Assembly (NCBI GenBank): GCA_964471755.1
Contig: CAYYJM010000077.1
Span: 1 to 22,947, forward strand
Direction of reading: 5' to 3'
Length of the DNA stretch: 22,947 bases
From: CAYYJM01 sp964471755
GTDB taxonomy: Bacteria; Planctomycetota; Planctomycetia; Gemmatales; Gemmataceae
Below, one piece after another: positions 1-8,159 of the stretch. Each line of letters begins with the position of its first letter. Position 1 is the first letter of the stretch. Both the position numbers and the translations under genes were made by a program. The notes under the pieces are model-generated. The model worked only from the letters and a program-made list of their open reading frames with translations. It ran no database searches and was not told where the DNA came from.

Positions 1-180
1 CCGAGCAAGTTGATTCACGTCGTTCTCGGCGTAGTCGAGGTTTCGCAGGCCGGTGTTGTCGTATCGATTCACCCCGACGAGCAGGGCGATCTTGCGGCCC
101 TGGTTCGACTGGGCCAGCAGACCGGCCGCCGACACGGCCAGCAGACACGCGAGCAGAAACAGACAGCGACGGACCAACAT
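1..180 (-). CDS. Caspase-like (peptidase C14) secreted protein, N-terminal part only
   Basis: Reading leftwards from the ATG at 180 gives 60 codons running off the window edge. Residues 1-24 form a signal peptide: basic MLVRR, a leucine/alanine-rich core, and an Ala-rich end. The mature part begins RKIALLVGVNRYDN and continues with LRNLDYAENDV. This matches the first beta strand and following loop of bacterial caspase-like (peptidase C14, p20) domains, which usually read KxALLIGxxxY...L...DA..La. The catalytic His/Cys lie beyond the window and cannot be checked. A good Shine-Dalgarno (GAGGAG at 187-192) supports this start. In planctomycetes such proteins are common, exported, and often fused to repeats or other domains; what this one carries downstream is unknown. 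The family call is fairly secure; activity is not. Confidence 0.75.
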   Translation of the reverse strand, partial: MLVRRCLFLLACLLAVSAAGLLAQSNQGRKIALLVGVNRYDNTGLRNLDYAENDVNQLAR

Positions 181-523
181 GGGGCTTTCTCCTCGGAGAA
201 CCAGTCGATGGGGAGGTGCGACGCGTGAGCGCCATCAGTCAGTGTAACGATATTCGTTTCAGATGCGAACCTATTCTTCCCAAACATCTCAGTTTTACAT
301 TCTGACAAGCCGATCTGGTTTCGGAGCCGAAAGACAAACGAGGGGAGAAGGTGGTTGGAGAGGCAGCGTCTGACGAGTCCGTGTCAGGCGGTCTCGAAGG
401 CTGACCGCAGGCGGACCAACGATGGGAATGGTCGAAACCCTGAATTACAGGGTGGTTCTGGCCGCCTGCCCGGCCTGGATGTTTGCCATGGGCCGGCCAG
501 GAGACCTCGTTTTCCAGGCGAGA
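181..523. other. Intergenic stretch without a recognisable gene
   Basis: This is 343 bases between the end of the pyruvate carboxylase gene and the start of the caspase-like gene, both on the minus strand. I see no credible coding region. A small inverted repeat (ACCCTG at 437-442, CAGGGT at 448-453, 5-nt loop) lacks a T tract, so I do not call it a terminator. The part at about 240-310 is relatively AT-rich and is the likely place for the promoter of the caspase-like gene, but no convincing -35/-10 pair stands out. Confidence 0.5.
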
Positions 524-3500
524 TCACGCCTCGAACCGCAGCAGCAGATCGCCCGCCTCCACCTGCGTTCCCGGATGCACCAGCACCTCGGCGATCCGGC
601 CCTTCTGCTCCGCGTACAGCGTCGTTTCCATCTTCATCGCCTCCAGCGTGAACAGCTTCTGGCCCGCAGCCACTTCCTCGCCGGGAGCGATCAGCACGCG
701 CGACACCAGACCCGGCATCGGGGCCCCGACCTGCAGTCGGTCGCCCGGCGACGCCTTCTTGCGCTGGACGACCGAGCCGGCCAACGACCTGTCCTGCACG
801 CTCACCTCACGCGGCTGGCCGTTCAGCTCGAAGAAGACCATCCGCGTGCCGTCCTCGTGCGGATCGCCGACCGCCAGGTACTTCACGATCAGCGTCTTGC
901 CCTTCTCGATGTCGAAGGCCACCTCCTCGCCCGGCTCCATACCGTAGAAGAAGACCGGCGTCGGCAGCACGCTCGTATCGGAGTACCGCGCCTGGTGCGC
1001 GGCCAGGTCCGGAAACACTCGCGGATACATCAGGAAGCTCGCCAGTTCGCGAGCATCGACTGGCCGCTTGATCTGCTGTTCCAGTGTCGTCTTTGTCGCG
1101 GCCAGGTCGGTCGGCGGCAGACTCGCTCCGGGTCGGCCCTCGATCGCCGGACGGCCACGCAGCACCCGCTTTTGCAGCTTCTCCGGAAAGCCTCCCGGCG
1201 GCTGGCCGAGCCGACCCTCGAAGTACTCGACGACCGACTCCGGGAAGGCCAGTTCCCGCGTACCGTTGACGACCTCGTCCGGCGTCAGATTGTTCGCGAC
1301 CATGAACAGGGCCAGGTCGCCGACCACCTTCGACGACGGCGTCACCTTGACGATGTCGCCGAACATCGCGTTGACCTGGGCGTACGTTCGACAGACCTCA
1401 CGCCAGCGGTCCTCCAGACCCAGGGCCCGACCCTGAGCGTGGAGGTTCGTGTACTGGCCGCCGGGCATCTCGTTCTGATACACGTCCGCCGTCGGGGCGA
1501 GCTGGCCCGTCTCGAACGGAGCGTACAGGCCACGCACCGCCTCCCAGTAGTTCGACGTCTCCAGCAGCACCTCCGGGTCGAGGCCGGTGTCACGCTCGTG
1601 GAAGCGAAACGCCTCGACGATCGTGTTCAGACTCGGCTGACTCGTCAGCCCCGACAGGGCGGCCATCGCACCATCGACGACCGAGACGCCCTCCTCGGCG
1701 GCAAGCAGGAACGAGGCGATCTGGCCCCCGGCACAGTCGTGGGTGTGGAAGTGGATCGGCAGACCGACTTCCTGGCGCAGGGCGCGCACCAGCATCCGGG
1801 CGGCGAACGGCTTGACCAGGCCGGCCAGGTCGTCGCCGAAGAGGATGTGAGCCCCGGCCTTCTCCAGTTCCTTCGCCAGGCCGACGTAGTAGGCGAGGTC
1901 GTACTTGGGCCGGGCCGGGTTGAGGATGTCGCCGGTGTAGCAGATCGCCGCCTCGGCGATGCCATCCGCGCCGCGCACCGCCTCGATGGCCAGGCGCAGA
2001 TTCGGTAGACCGTTGAGAGCGTCGAAGACGCGGAAAACGTCGATGCCGGCCCGGGCAGATTCCTTGACGAAGAACTGCACCACGTTGTCGGGGTAGTTCG
2101 TGTATCCGACCGCACTGGCCGAGCGCAGCAGCATCTGGAAGAGGATGTTCGGAATCCGCTCACGCAGATCGGCCAGACGCTGGAACGGGGCCTCCTTCAG
2201 GAAGCGCATCGACGTATCGAACGTCGCGCCGCCCCACATCTCCAGGGAGAAAAGGCCGGCCAGGTTGTGGGCGTACCACGGCGCGATGCGGAGCATGTCG
2301 TGAGTCCGCATCCGGGTCGCGAGTAGCGACTGGTGCGCGTCGCGCATGGTCGTGTCCGTCAGCAGGAGCCGCTTTTGCTCGCGGAGCCAGTGGGCGAACT
2401 TCTCCGCACCGAGTTCCTTCAGCTTGTCGCGCATGCCGGCCGGCAGACCGGTGGGCAGAGCGACCTGGAGACACGGCGACTTGCCCGGAGCGGTCTTCTC
2501 CTTCTCGGCCGGTCGCTTGCCTTCCCGCGTCACGGTTGGGTTGCCGTTGACGATCACGTCGGCGATGTAGCTCAGGAGCTTGCTCGCCCGGTCGCGGCGG
2601 ATGGCCAGGTGGAACAGCTCCGGCGTCTGGTCGATGAACCGTGTCGTGCATTTGCCGGCCAGGAACGTCGGATGGCCCAGGACGTTGAGCAGGAAGGGGA
2701 TGTTCGTCTTGACGCCACGGATGCGGAACTCCTGCAAGGCTCGCTGCATCCGGCGGACGGCGTCGGTGAACTGCAACCCGTGCGTCGTCACCTTGACCAG
2801 GAGCGAGTCGTAGAACGGCGTGATGACTGCCCCGGTGAACCCGGAGCCACCGTCGAGGCGGATGCCCATGCCGCCGGCCGACCGGTAATTGCTGATCCGG
2901 CCATAATCCGGCAGGAAGTTGTTGGCCGGGTTCTCGGTCGTCACCCGGCACTGGACCGCGAAGCCGTGCGTGGCGATCTTGCCCTGGTCGCCGAGGCCGA
3001 CTTCCGTATCGCCCAGGGCCTTGCCCATCGCCACGAGGATCTGGCTCTTGACGATGTCGATGCCGGTCACCTCCTCGGTGACCGTGTGTTCGACCTGGAT
3101 GCGTGGATTGACCTCGATGAAGTAGAACTTGCCCGATTCGTCATCGACGAGAAACTCGACCGTGCCGGCATTGTCGAGCTTCACCGCCTGGCCGATCTTG
3201 AGGGCGGCATCGAGGATGCCCTGACGCACGCCGGCATCGAGGAACGGAGCCGGAGCGATCTCGACGACCTTCTGATGACGGCGCTGCACGGAGCAGTCAC
3301 GCTCGAAGAGATGGACGAGGTTGCCGTGACTGTCGCCGAGGAGCTGCACCTCGATGTGGCGAGCCTTCGCGATGAATTTTTCGAGGAAGACGTCCGGTAC
3401 GCCGAACGCGGTGCCGGCCTCGCGGCGAGCCTGTTCCAGGGCCTCGCTCAGTTTGTCTGCGGTCATCGCGATCCGCATGCCGCGACCGCCGCCGCCCATG

Positions 3501-3994
3501 GCCGCCTTGACCATGACCGGATAGCCGAGCTTGGCCGCGACGGCGTGGGCCTCGGCGTCGTCGCGCACCGGGGCGTCGCTGCCGGACAGGATCGGCACGT
3601 TCGCCTGGTGAGCGATGGCCCGGGCGGCGACCTTGTCGCCGAGGTTGCGCAGGATCTCGGTGCGTGGTCCGACGAGGACCAGGCCGGCATCGCGGACGGC
3701 CTTCGCGAAATCGGGGTTCTCCGACAGGAAGCCATAGCCGGGATGGATGGCATCGACGCCCTGTTCGACGGCGAGTTGGACGACGGCGGGGATGTCGAGG
3801 TAGGCCCGCAGCGGTTCGCCGGGTCGGCCGATGGGATAGGCCTCGTCGGCCTTGAAGCGATGCAGGCCGAAGCGGTCCTCATGGGCGTACATGGCCACGG
3901 TGCGCAGGCCGAGTTCGGTCCCGGAGCGGAAGACGCGGATGGCGATCTCACCCCGGTTGGCCACCAGGAGCTTGCGAATGGGACGCGGGTTCAT
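524..3994 (-). CDS. pyc: Pyruvate carboxylase (single-chain, biotin-dependent)
   Basis: Carboxylates pyruvate to oxaloacetate with ATP, bicarbonate and covalent biotin (cytosolic anaplerosis). The 1156-residue length is normal for the single-chain enzyme and all parts are present in order. The biotin carboxylase / ATP-grasp part fills about 1-450 (KLLVANRGEIAIR near the start, glycine-rich GGGGRGM at about 167-173, ERDCSVQRRHQKVVE). The carboxyltransferase domain fills about 520-800 (LLTDTTMRDAHQSLLATR, HFHTHDCAGG), then the conserved carboxylase domain. The biotinyl domain at the C-terminus has AMKM with the biotin lysine at about 1121. The reading frame is open 6 codons further to a GTG at 4012, but the ATG at 3994 has GGAGG at 4006-4010 and starts where homologues start. 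Transcribed divergently from the Uma2 genes. Nothing is missing or broken. Confidence 0.97.
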   Translation of the reverse strand: MNPRPIRKLLVANRGEIAIRVFRSGTELGLRTVAMYAHEDRFGLHRFKADEAYPIGRPGEPLRAYLDIPAVVQLAVEQGVDAIHPGYGFLSENPDFAKAVRDAGLVLVGPRTEILRNLGDKVAARAIAHQANVPILSGSDAPVRDDAEAHAVAAKLGYPVMVKAAMGGGGRGMRIAMTADKLSEALEQARREAGTAFGVPDVFLEKFIAKARHIEVQLLGDSHGNLVHLFERDCSVQRRHQKVVEIAPAPFLDAGVRQGILDAALKIGQAVKLDNAGTVEFLVDDESGKFYFIEVNPRIQVEHTVTEEVTGIDIVKSQILVAMGKALGDTEVGLGDQGKIATHGFAVQCRVTTENPANNFLPDYGRISNYRSAGGMGIRLDGGSGFTGAVITPFYDSLLVKVTTHGLQFTDAVRRMQRALQEFRIRGVKTNIPFLLNVLGHPTFLAGKCTTRFIDQTPELFHLAIRRDRASKLLSYIADVIVNGNPTVTREGKRPAEKEKTAPGKSPCLQVALPTGLPAGMRDKLKELGAEKFAHWLREQKRLLLTDTTMRDAHQSLLATRMRTHDMLRIAPWYAHNLAGLFSLEMWGGATFDTSMRFLKEAPFQRLADLRERIPNILFQMLLRSASAVGYTNYPDNVVQFFVKESARAGIDVFRVFDALNGLPNLRLAIEAVRGADGIAEAAICYTGDILNPARPKYDLAYYVGLAKELEKAGAHILFGDDLAGLVKPFAARMLVRALRQEVGLPIHFHTHDCAGGQIASFLLAAEEGVSVVDGAMAALSGLTSQPSLNTIVEAFRFHERDTGLDPEVLLETSNYWEAVRGLYAPFETGQLAPTADVYQNEMPGGQYTNLHAQGRALGLEDRWREVCRTYAQVNAMFGDIVKVTPSSKVVGDLALFMVANNLTPDEVVNGTRELAFPESVVEYFEGRLGQPPGGFPEKLQKRVLRGRPAIEGRPGASLPPTDLAATKTTLEQQIKRPVDARELASFLMYPRVFPDLAAHQARYSDTSVLPTPVFFYGMEPGEEVAFDIEKGKTLIVKYLAVGDPHEDGTRMVFFELNGQPREVSVQDRSLAGSVVQRKKASPGDRLQVGAPMPGLVSRVLIAPGEEVAAGQKLFTLEAMKMETTLYAEQKGRIAEVLVHPGTQVEAGDLLLRFEA

Positions 3995-4145
3995 GTCAAT
4001 CGTCGCCTCCACGCCGGAATCAGCTTACCCGCGTGTAGGATAGGGATTCGCCTTCCGTGGGGGAGTGGCCAGCCAGCCGATCTGGTCGCCAACTCGGCGA
4101 TCGTGGTAAGCTAGGCCAAAACTGCCGACCTGTCAGGAGGAAGAC

Positions 4146-4857
4146 ATGAGCGATCCGACGGTGGCCGAGCCGACGGTGGTTATGCCCGACCATAAGCAGC
4201 TGCCCGACCAGGATGGTGAGATCGTGAACAACTATCAGGAACATCCGCAGAGTGCGCTGTTGACGGCGATCCTGACACCGCGTCTGCGTGAGGTGCAGCC
4301 CGACGGCCAGTTCTCGATCGCGGCTAATAGCGGCATCTACTGGCGTTACACTCAGCCTCCTCTGGCTGGCTGCAAGGCTCCGGACTGGTTCTGTGTTCTG
4401 GGTGTGCCGCCGTTGCTGACAGGGGAGTTGCGGCGTTCCTACGTCCTGTGGCAGGAGGGCGTTGCGCCGTTGCTCGTCGTCGAATACGTCTCGGGCGACG
4501 GAGCGGAAGAACACGACACCACGCCGCAGACCGGCAAGTTCTGGGTCTATGAACGGAGCATCCGAGCGGGGTATTACGTGATCTTCGACGGCTTCCGAGG
4601 CACGCTGGAAGTCTACCGCCTGACTGGTGATCGCTTTCAGGTCATCGAGCCGAACGAGCGCGGCCGATATGCGATCGAACCGTTGCAGGTCGAACTCGGC
4701 CTCTGGCAGGGAGAGTACTGGGTTCAGCCGGCGACCTGGGTCCGGGCCTGGGATCTGACGAGCGGCGAGCTGCTGCCGACGGGAGATGAACTCGCCGAGC
4801 GAGAGCGGATGCGCGCCGAGCAGGAGCGGGACCGAGCCGAGACGGCCGAGGAACTGC
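4146..4857 (+). CDS. Uma2-family (DUF820-type) restriction-endonuclease-fold protein, copy 1, 3' end lost in gap
   Basis: 237 residues are visible before the run of N. The start is well supported by AGGAGGA about 5 nt upstream of the ATG. Uma2 proteins have a PD-(D/E)XK nuclease fold; their biological role is poorly known, though they are strongly amplified in cyanobacteria and planctomycetes. The likely active-site set is visible: PDW (D80), VVEYVSG (E113) and TGKFWVYE (K131), followed by GYYVIFD, the usual Y-hydrophobic-D strand. The C-terminus turns into a charged helix rich in E and R (ELAERERMRAEQERDRAE) typical of the planctomycete members. It ends at the gap in AETAEEL, the same segment that copy 2 carries before its last 40 or so residues, so only that tail is probably missing. 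Confidence 0.8.
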
Positions 4858-4957
4858 NNNNNNNNNNNNNNNNNNNNNNNNNNNNNNNNNNNNNNNNNNN
4901 NNNNNNNNNNNNNNNNNNNNNNNNNNNNNNNNNNNNNNNNNNNNNNNNNNNNNNNNN
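4858..4957. other. Assembly gap, 100 N
   Basis: Exactly 100 N, a conventional placeholder for unknown length. It lies between two paralogous genes. By comparing the copies, the missing DNA should hold roughly 40 codons of copy 1 plus about 108 codons of copy 2 and any spacer, so the real distance is probably nearer 450-550 bases. The alternative is a collapsed tandem repeat. The flanks end and begin in sequence shared by both copies (gaactgc on the left, tgctcg on the right). Confidence 0.9.
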
Positions 4958-5442
4958 TGCTCGTCATCGAGTACGTCTCCGGCGACGGCAGCGAAGAACA
5001 CGACGCGACGCCGCACACGGGCAAGTTCTGGGTCTACGAACGAGCGATCCGTTCACCCTACTACCTGATCTTCGACCGTGATCGTGCCACGCTGGAGGTG
5101 TACCGACAGAGCGCAGGAACCTATCAGGTTACCGAACCGAACGAGCGGGGTCGGTTTCTGATCAAACCGCTTCGGGTCGAGTTCGGCCTGTGGCAGGGCA
5201 CCTATCGTGGTCTGGACACGCTCTGGCTGCGGGCCTGGGATCAGGCCACCGGCGAGCTGCTGCCATCGCCGGAGGAACGCGAGGAACGAGAGCGAAACCG
5301 AGCTGAGACGGCCGAGGAACTGCTCGATGATGCCCGCCAGCGGCTCGAAGAGGAAACCGAACGCGCCGAGACGGAACGCCGACGGGCCGTCCGCCTCGAA
5401 GAGAAACTCCGCGCTCTCGGCTTCGATCCGAATGCTATGTGA
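4958..5442 (+). CDS. Uma2-family protein, copy 2, 5' end lost in gap
   Basis: 161 residues remain, beginning at the strand LLVIEYVSGDG that corresponds to L109 of copy 1. The visible active-site residues are the Glu of VIEYVSG and the Lys of TGKFWVYE. The first Asp lies in the gap. It is closely related to copy 1 over the shared part (for example PNERGRF, GLWQGTYRG, RAWDQATGELLPS), so the pair arose by tandem duplication. The C-terminus is a long charged helix (about residues 110-150 of the fragment, repeating AETAEEL / ETERAETERRR), probably a coiled coil, ending LRALGFDPNAM. The stop codon at 5440-5442 overlaps the end of the convergent GlmU-like gene by 8 bases. The frame differs from copy 1, which is uninformative because the gap length is arbitrary. 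Confidence 0.75.
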
Positions 5443-6709
5443 CTCGCCGTCGTTGCCGGCGCGTCTCCGGATCGCCCAGCAGGTGGTGTCGTACGCCCAT
5501 GGTCGCCTCGTACAGATCGAAGTAGAACGCCTCGTGGGTCGGCGTCCACTCGCAACCGCGCCGGCTCATCGCCATCTTCGCCGTGTCGAACATCCGTCGC
5601 AGGTCGTTGCGGTCACTCACGCGCCCTTCGCGGGCCATCGAGAACGGCGGCACCACACGCGGTAGAAGTCCGCCACTGGCCACCATCATGCAGAACGACC
5701 CGACGACCGTGCCGCAGTTCATGCTCGCGTTAATGCTAAACCGGGTGTGGTCACCAACGAACGAACCAATCTTGATCGCACCACTATCGACCATCCGACC
5801 ACCGGAGAAGACCTCGATCCGGCCGTAGTCATTCCGCAGGTCGCTGAACTGCGCCCCGGCTCCGACGTTGACCCACTCGCCAACATAGCTGTGGCCCAGG
5901 AAGCCATCGTGGTACTTGTTGCTGTGGCCGTGCAGAATCGACGCCTCGAACTCGCCACCGACCCGGCAGTCCGGCCCGATGGTACCGCCACGGACTTGAG
6001 CCCCGAGCAGATGCGTTCGTGGCCCGATGTAGCACGGCCCCTCCAGGCGCGTGAACGATTGCACTCGTACGCCTTCGTCCACGACCACCGGCCCGACCGT
6101 CGTGTCGAAGACGACGAACGGCTGAATCCGTGCCTCCGGGTGGACGTGAACCGCTGCGGGTGAGCCGACGATCGTCAGGCCGTCTACCGTGCGCGTCGGG
6201 TGTGCGCGGTTCCACCAGTCGGCGTCGGTGGCCAGGTATTCGGCGTTTCGCTCGACGAGCTGCCAGGGGTATCGCACCAACCAGCCCTCGGCCGGGACAC
6301 GCGGCAGGCTCTCTTTCCAGTCGTCGAGGTGGTCTTGCACCGACTCCCAGGTCGGCGGATGGAGGAACCCTTCCGGTCGGTAGACCCAGGCGACCTCGTC
6401 GCCGATCAGACCGACGCTGGCCTGTGCGGGCGGCTGGAACAGGGTTCCAGGAGCGACCCAGCGGGCGTTGACGAGTACCTCACCCGGCGTACCATTGGTC
6501 AGCGGAGCGGCGGGAAGATCGGGCCGCAGCAGTTGCATCAGCGGACGCAGAATCGGCCGGACCAGAGCTCCGAACGAGCCATGTCCGAAATGCTCGCGTT
6601 GCCGATCGAATAACGATCGCAGGCCGAGCTGCAACTCAAACGCCGGTCGCGTGAGTGTCAACGGCTCCAGCCGCGCAACGACGGCGTCTTCAAAGAGATA
6701 GATGCGCAT
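5435..6709 (-). CDS. GlmU-like sugar nucleotidyltransferase / left-handed beta-helix acyltransferase
   Basis: 424 residues from the ATG at 6709. The frame stays open upstream to 6997, but that extension is arginine-rich shadow and overlaps the DUF1573 terminator. The N-terminus (RIYLFEDAVVARLEPLTLTRPAFEL) matches the alternative bacterial GlmU-like family found in Bacteroidetes and planctomycetes. It lacks the classical G-x-G-T-R-M nucleotide loop of true GlmU. About residues 175-340 show hexapeptide-type repeats with spaced I/V and G (IQPFVVFDT, VGPVVVDEG, CYIGPRTHLLG, TIGPDCRVGGE), the left-handed beta-helix of acyltransferases. By family it is annotated as UDP-GlcNAc diphosphorylase / glucosamine-1-phosphate N-acetyltransferase; the real substrate is unproven. 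It fits beside the phosphohexomutase as envelope sugar metabolism. It ends convergently inside the Uma2 copy 2 stop region. Confidence 0.8.
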   Translation of the reverse strand: MRIYLFEDAVVARLEPLTLTRPAFELQLGLRSLFDRQREHFGHGSFGALVRPILRPLMQLLRPDLPAAPLTNGTPGEVLVNARWVAPGTLFQPPAQASVGLIGDEVAWVYRPEGFLHPPTWESVQDHLDDWKESLPRVPAEGWLVRYPWQLVERNAEYLATDADWWNRAHPTRTVDGLTIVGSPAAVHVHPEARIQPFVVFDTTVGPVVVDEGVRVQSFTRLEGPCYIGPRTHLLGAQVRGGTIGPDCRVGGEFEASILHGHSNKYHDGFLGHSYVGEWVNVGAGAQFSDLRNDYGRIEVFSGGRMVDSGAIKIGSFVGDHTRFSINASMNCGTVVGSFCMMVASGGLLPRVVPPFSMAREGRVSDRNDLRRMFDTAKMAMSRRGCEWTPTHEAFYFDLYEATMGVRHHLLGDPETRRQRRRVT

Positions 6710-6883
6710 GGGGGAACTCGAATCTGCGGGAACCTGCGCAACGGCTCCGCCGTCTTGATCAGGCACCAGGGCGGGGAGATCGATCCGTGCCAGGCCCGGG
6801 GAGAGGGGAGGGGACAGGCCGCACTTCTGACACTCTAGCTCACAGCCGTGCCCGAAGAGACGAAAATGAGAAAGTGACCCGAG

Positions 6884-6924
6884 AAAAAGACGCCGCCGAA
6901 CGTTCGAGAAGGAACGCCGGCGGC
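6884..6924 (-). terminator. Rho-independent terminator of the DUF1573 gene
   Basis: On the minus strand, GCCGCCG (6924-6918) pairs with CGGCGGC (6898-6892), and the inner CGTTC/GAACG (6916-6912 with 6905-6901) extends the stem around a 6-nt loop. The stem is followed by GTC and then TTTTT (6888-6884). It begins 24 bases after the DUF1573 stop codon. Confidence 0.8.
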
Positions 6925-6947
6925 TCTGTTTTCGACTCCCGAAGTCG

Positions 6948-7943
6948 TCAAGGAGCGACCTGGGTAGTGACCTGGACTTCGACCTCCTTCTCGGCATCGT
7001 TCAGGTCGGTGATGATCTTCAACTTCTGAACCCGGTCGCCCGGTTTGTCTCCAGCCACGGCTCGCACCGTGAGTACCTGGATCGCGCGGGGTTCGTCACT
7101 GCTCGCCTGGACACTCAGGCCATCGTCGGCCCCCTCGGTCTTGAGAATTCGGAACGGCTTGGTCCCGCGTACGATGACCTTCCGTTCGCCCTGCTCACGC
7201 GGTCGAAGCGGCCCGATGACCACCGCGTTGGGAGAAACCGTCAGGGCGGACTCGATCTCGATTGTCAGCGGCACGCGGATCTTCGGAATCGAGGGATTGT
7301 TCGTGGTCAGCCAGACATCGCTGTACCAGCGGCCAGCTGGCGTGTCCGGGCGAACCTTGGCGATCAGGGTGAAATCGACCTGCGACTCCTGACGGGCGAC
7401 CTCCTTCACGCTCGCCTGAATGTAATTGCTGTCGGTTTTGACATCCGAGATCTGTGAGAAGTTGTTGCCATAGAACGTGATGTTAACCGAACGTTCTCCA
7501 CCAGTTCCTCGTTTGACAACGCCGAAAGCAAGAGACTCGGGCGTCAACACCAGGTCGTCCCGACCGTTGGCTTGAACCCAGAGACGAACTTCCTCCAGCG
7601 CCGGCCGGGAGAAAGTCACGAAGATGGTGACATTCTTGACTCCGACAAAGCGCGTGGTGTCCATCCTGGCGACGACAGAGGTTGATTCTCCCGGTTGCAG
7701 AACATTGGTAAGGGCGGTCGCCGAGACACACCCGCAGGACACCCGAACCGCTGAGATGACAGCGACCTGTCCTGTGTTGTTCTTGATCCGGAAGCTGTGT
7801 TGTAACGCCGGGCCCCGCGGAACGGTCCCGAAGTCCTTCGACACCTCATCGAACATCGCGTCGGCCCAGTTCGCCGCCTGCCCGCTTTCGGCCAGGAGCA
7901 GGATCGCAAAGAGGGCCACACCAAACCGCATCATGGTAGCCAT
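6948..7943 (-). CDS. DUF1573-domain secreted protein
   Basis: 331 residues. A signal peptide covers about 1-23 (MMRFGVALFAILLLAESGQA). The DUF1573 signature follows: DFGTVPRGPALQHSFRIKN, then VSCGCVSA, then LQPGESTSVVARMDT. This is the immunoglobulin-like fold in which a CGC motif follows the second strand. DUF1573 proteins are exported; in planctomycetes they are numerous and their function is not established. A second and possibly a third Ig-like segment occupy the rest (about 135-225, about 230-330; LTPESLAFGVVKRG, LTVSPNAVVIGPLR). The start ATG at 7943 has GGAG 9 nt upstream; further ATGs at residues 4 and 5 are less well placed. The gene is monocistronic or last in its unit, given the terminator at 6884-6924. 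Confidence 0.88.
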   Translation of the reverse strand: MATMMRFGVALFAILLLAESGQAANWADAMFDEVSKDFGTVPRGPALQHSFRIKNNTGQVAVISAVRVSCGCVSATALTNVLQPGESTSVVARMDTTRFVGVKNVTIFVTFSRPALEEVRLWVQANGRDDLVLTPESLAFGVVKRGTGGERSVNITFYGNNFSQISDVKTDSNYIQASVKEVARQESQVDFTLIAKVRPDTPAGRWYSDVWLTTNNPSIPKIRVPLTIEIESALTVSPNAVVIGPLRPREQGERKVIVRGTKPFRILKTEGADDGLSVQASSDEPRAIQVLTVRAVAGDKPGDRVQKLKIITDLNDAEKEVEVQVTTQVAP

Positions 7944-7968
7944 GACCAGTTGCTCCGATCTTCAGGAA

Positions 7969-7980
7969 CCCCCGCGGGGG
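7969..7980. repeat. 12-bp perfect palindrome upstream of the DUF1573 gene
   Basis: CCCCCGCGGGGG lies about 25 bases upstream of the DUF1573 start codon, just ahead of its Shine-Dalgarno. A second short inverted repeat, GCTAG-TT-CTAGC, is at 8017-8028. Either could be an operator or an mRNA hairpin near the ribosome binding site. No function can be assigned from the sequence. Confidence 0.4.
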
Positions 7981-8159
7981 GTATGGACGTTGAATCCACA
8001 AACCCACGCTCAGAGGGCTAGTTCTAGCTTTCCAGTTAGGGAGCGAACTGTCAAAGAGATGTCCGGCCAATCAGCCCATCGTCAACGTCTCCAGTCTGGC
8101 AAAATCGATAAAAGCAGCGAAACCTGGCCGCGCCACGCATCGACGCATCTCTCCCAGTT

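Noticed and set aside
437..453. Terminator for the pyruvate carboxylase gene
   Set aside because: The stem is only 6 bp and no T tract follows on the minus strand.
422..4114. Long plus-strand open frames (528 and 593 codons) opposite the pyruvate carboxylase gene
   Set aside because: They are antisense shadows of a complete, clearly conserved gene in GC-rich DNA; their products are rich in Arg/His/Leu and have no ribosome binding site or known motif.
6710..6997. N-terminal extension of the GlmU-like protein
   Set aside because: It would overlap the DUF1573 stop and run through its terminator. The family begins at the ATG at 6709.
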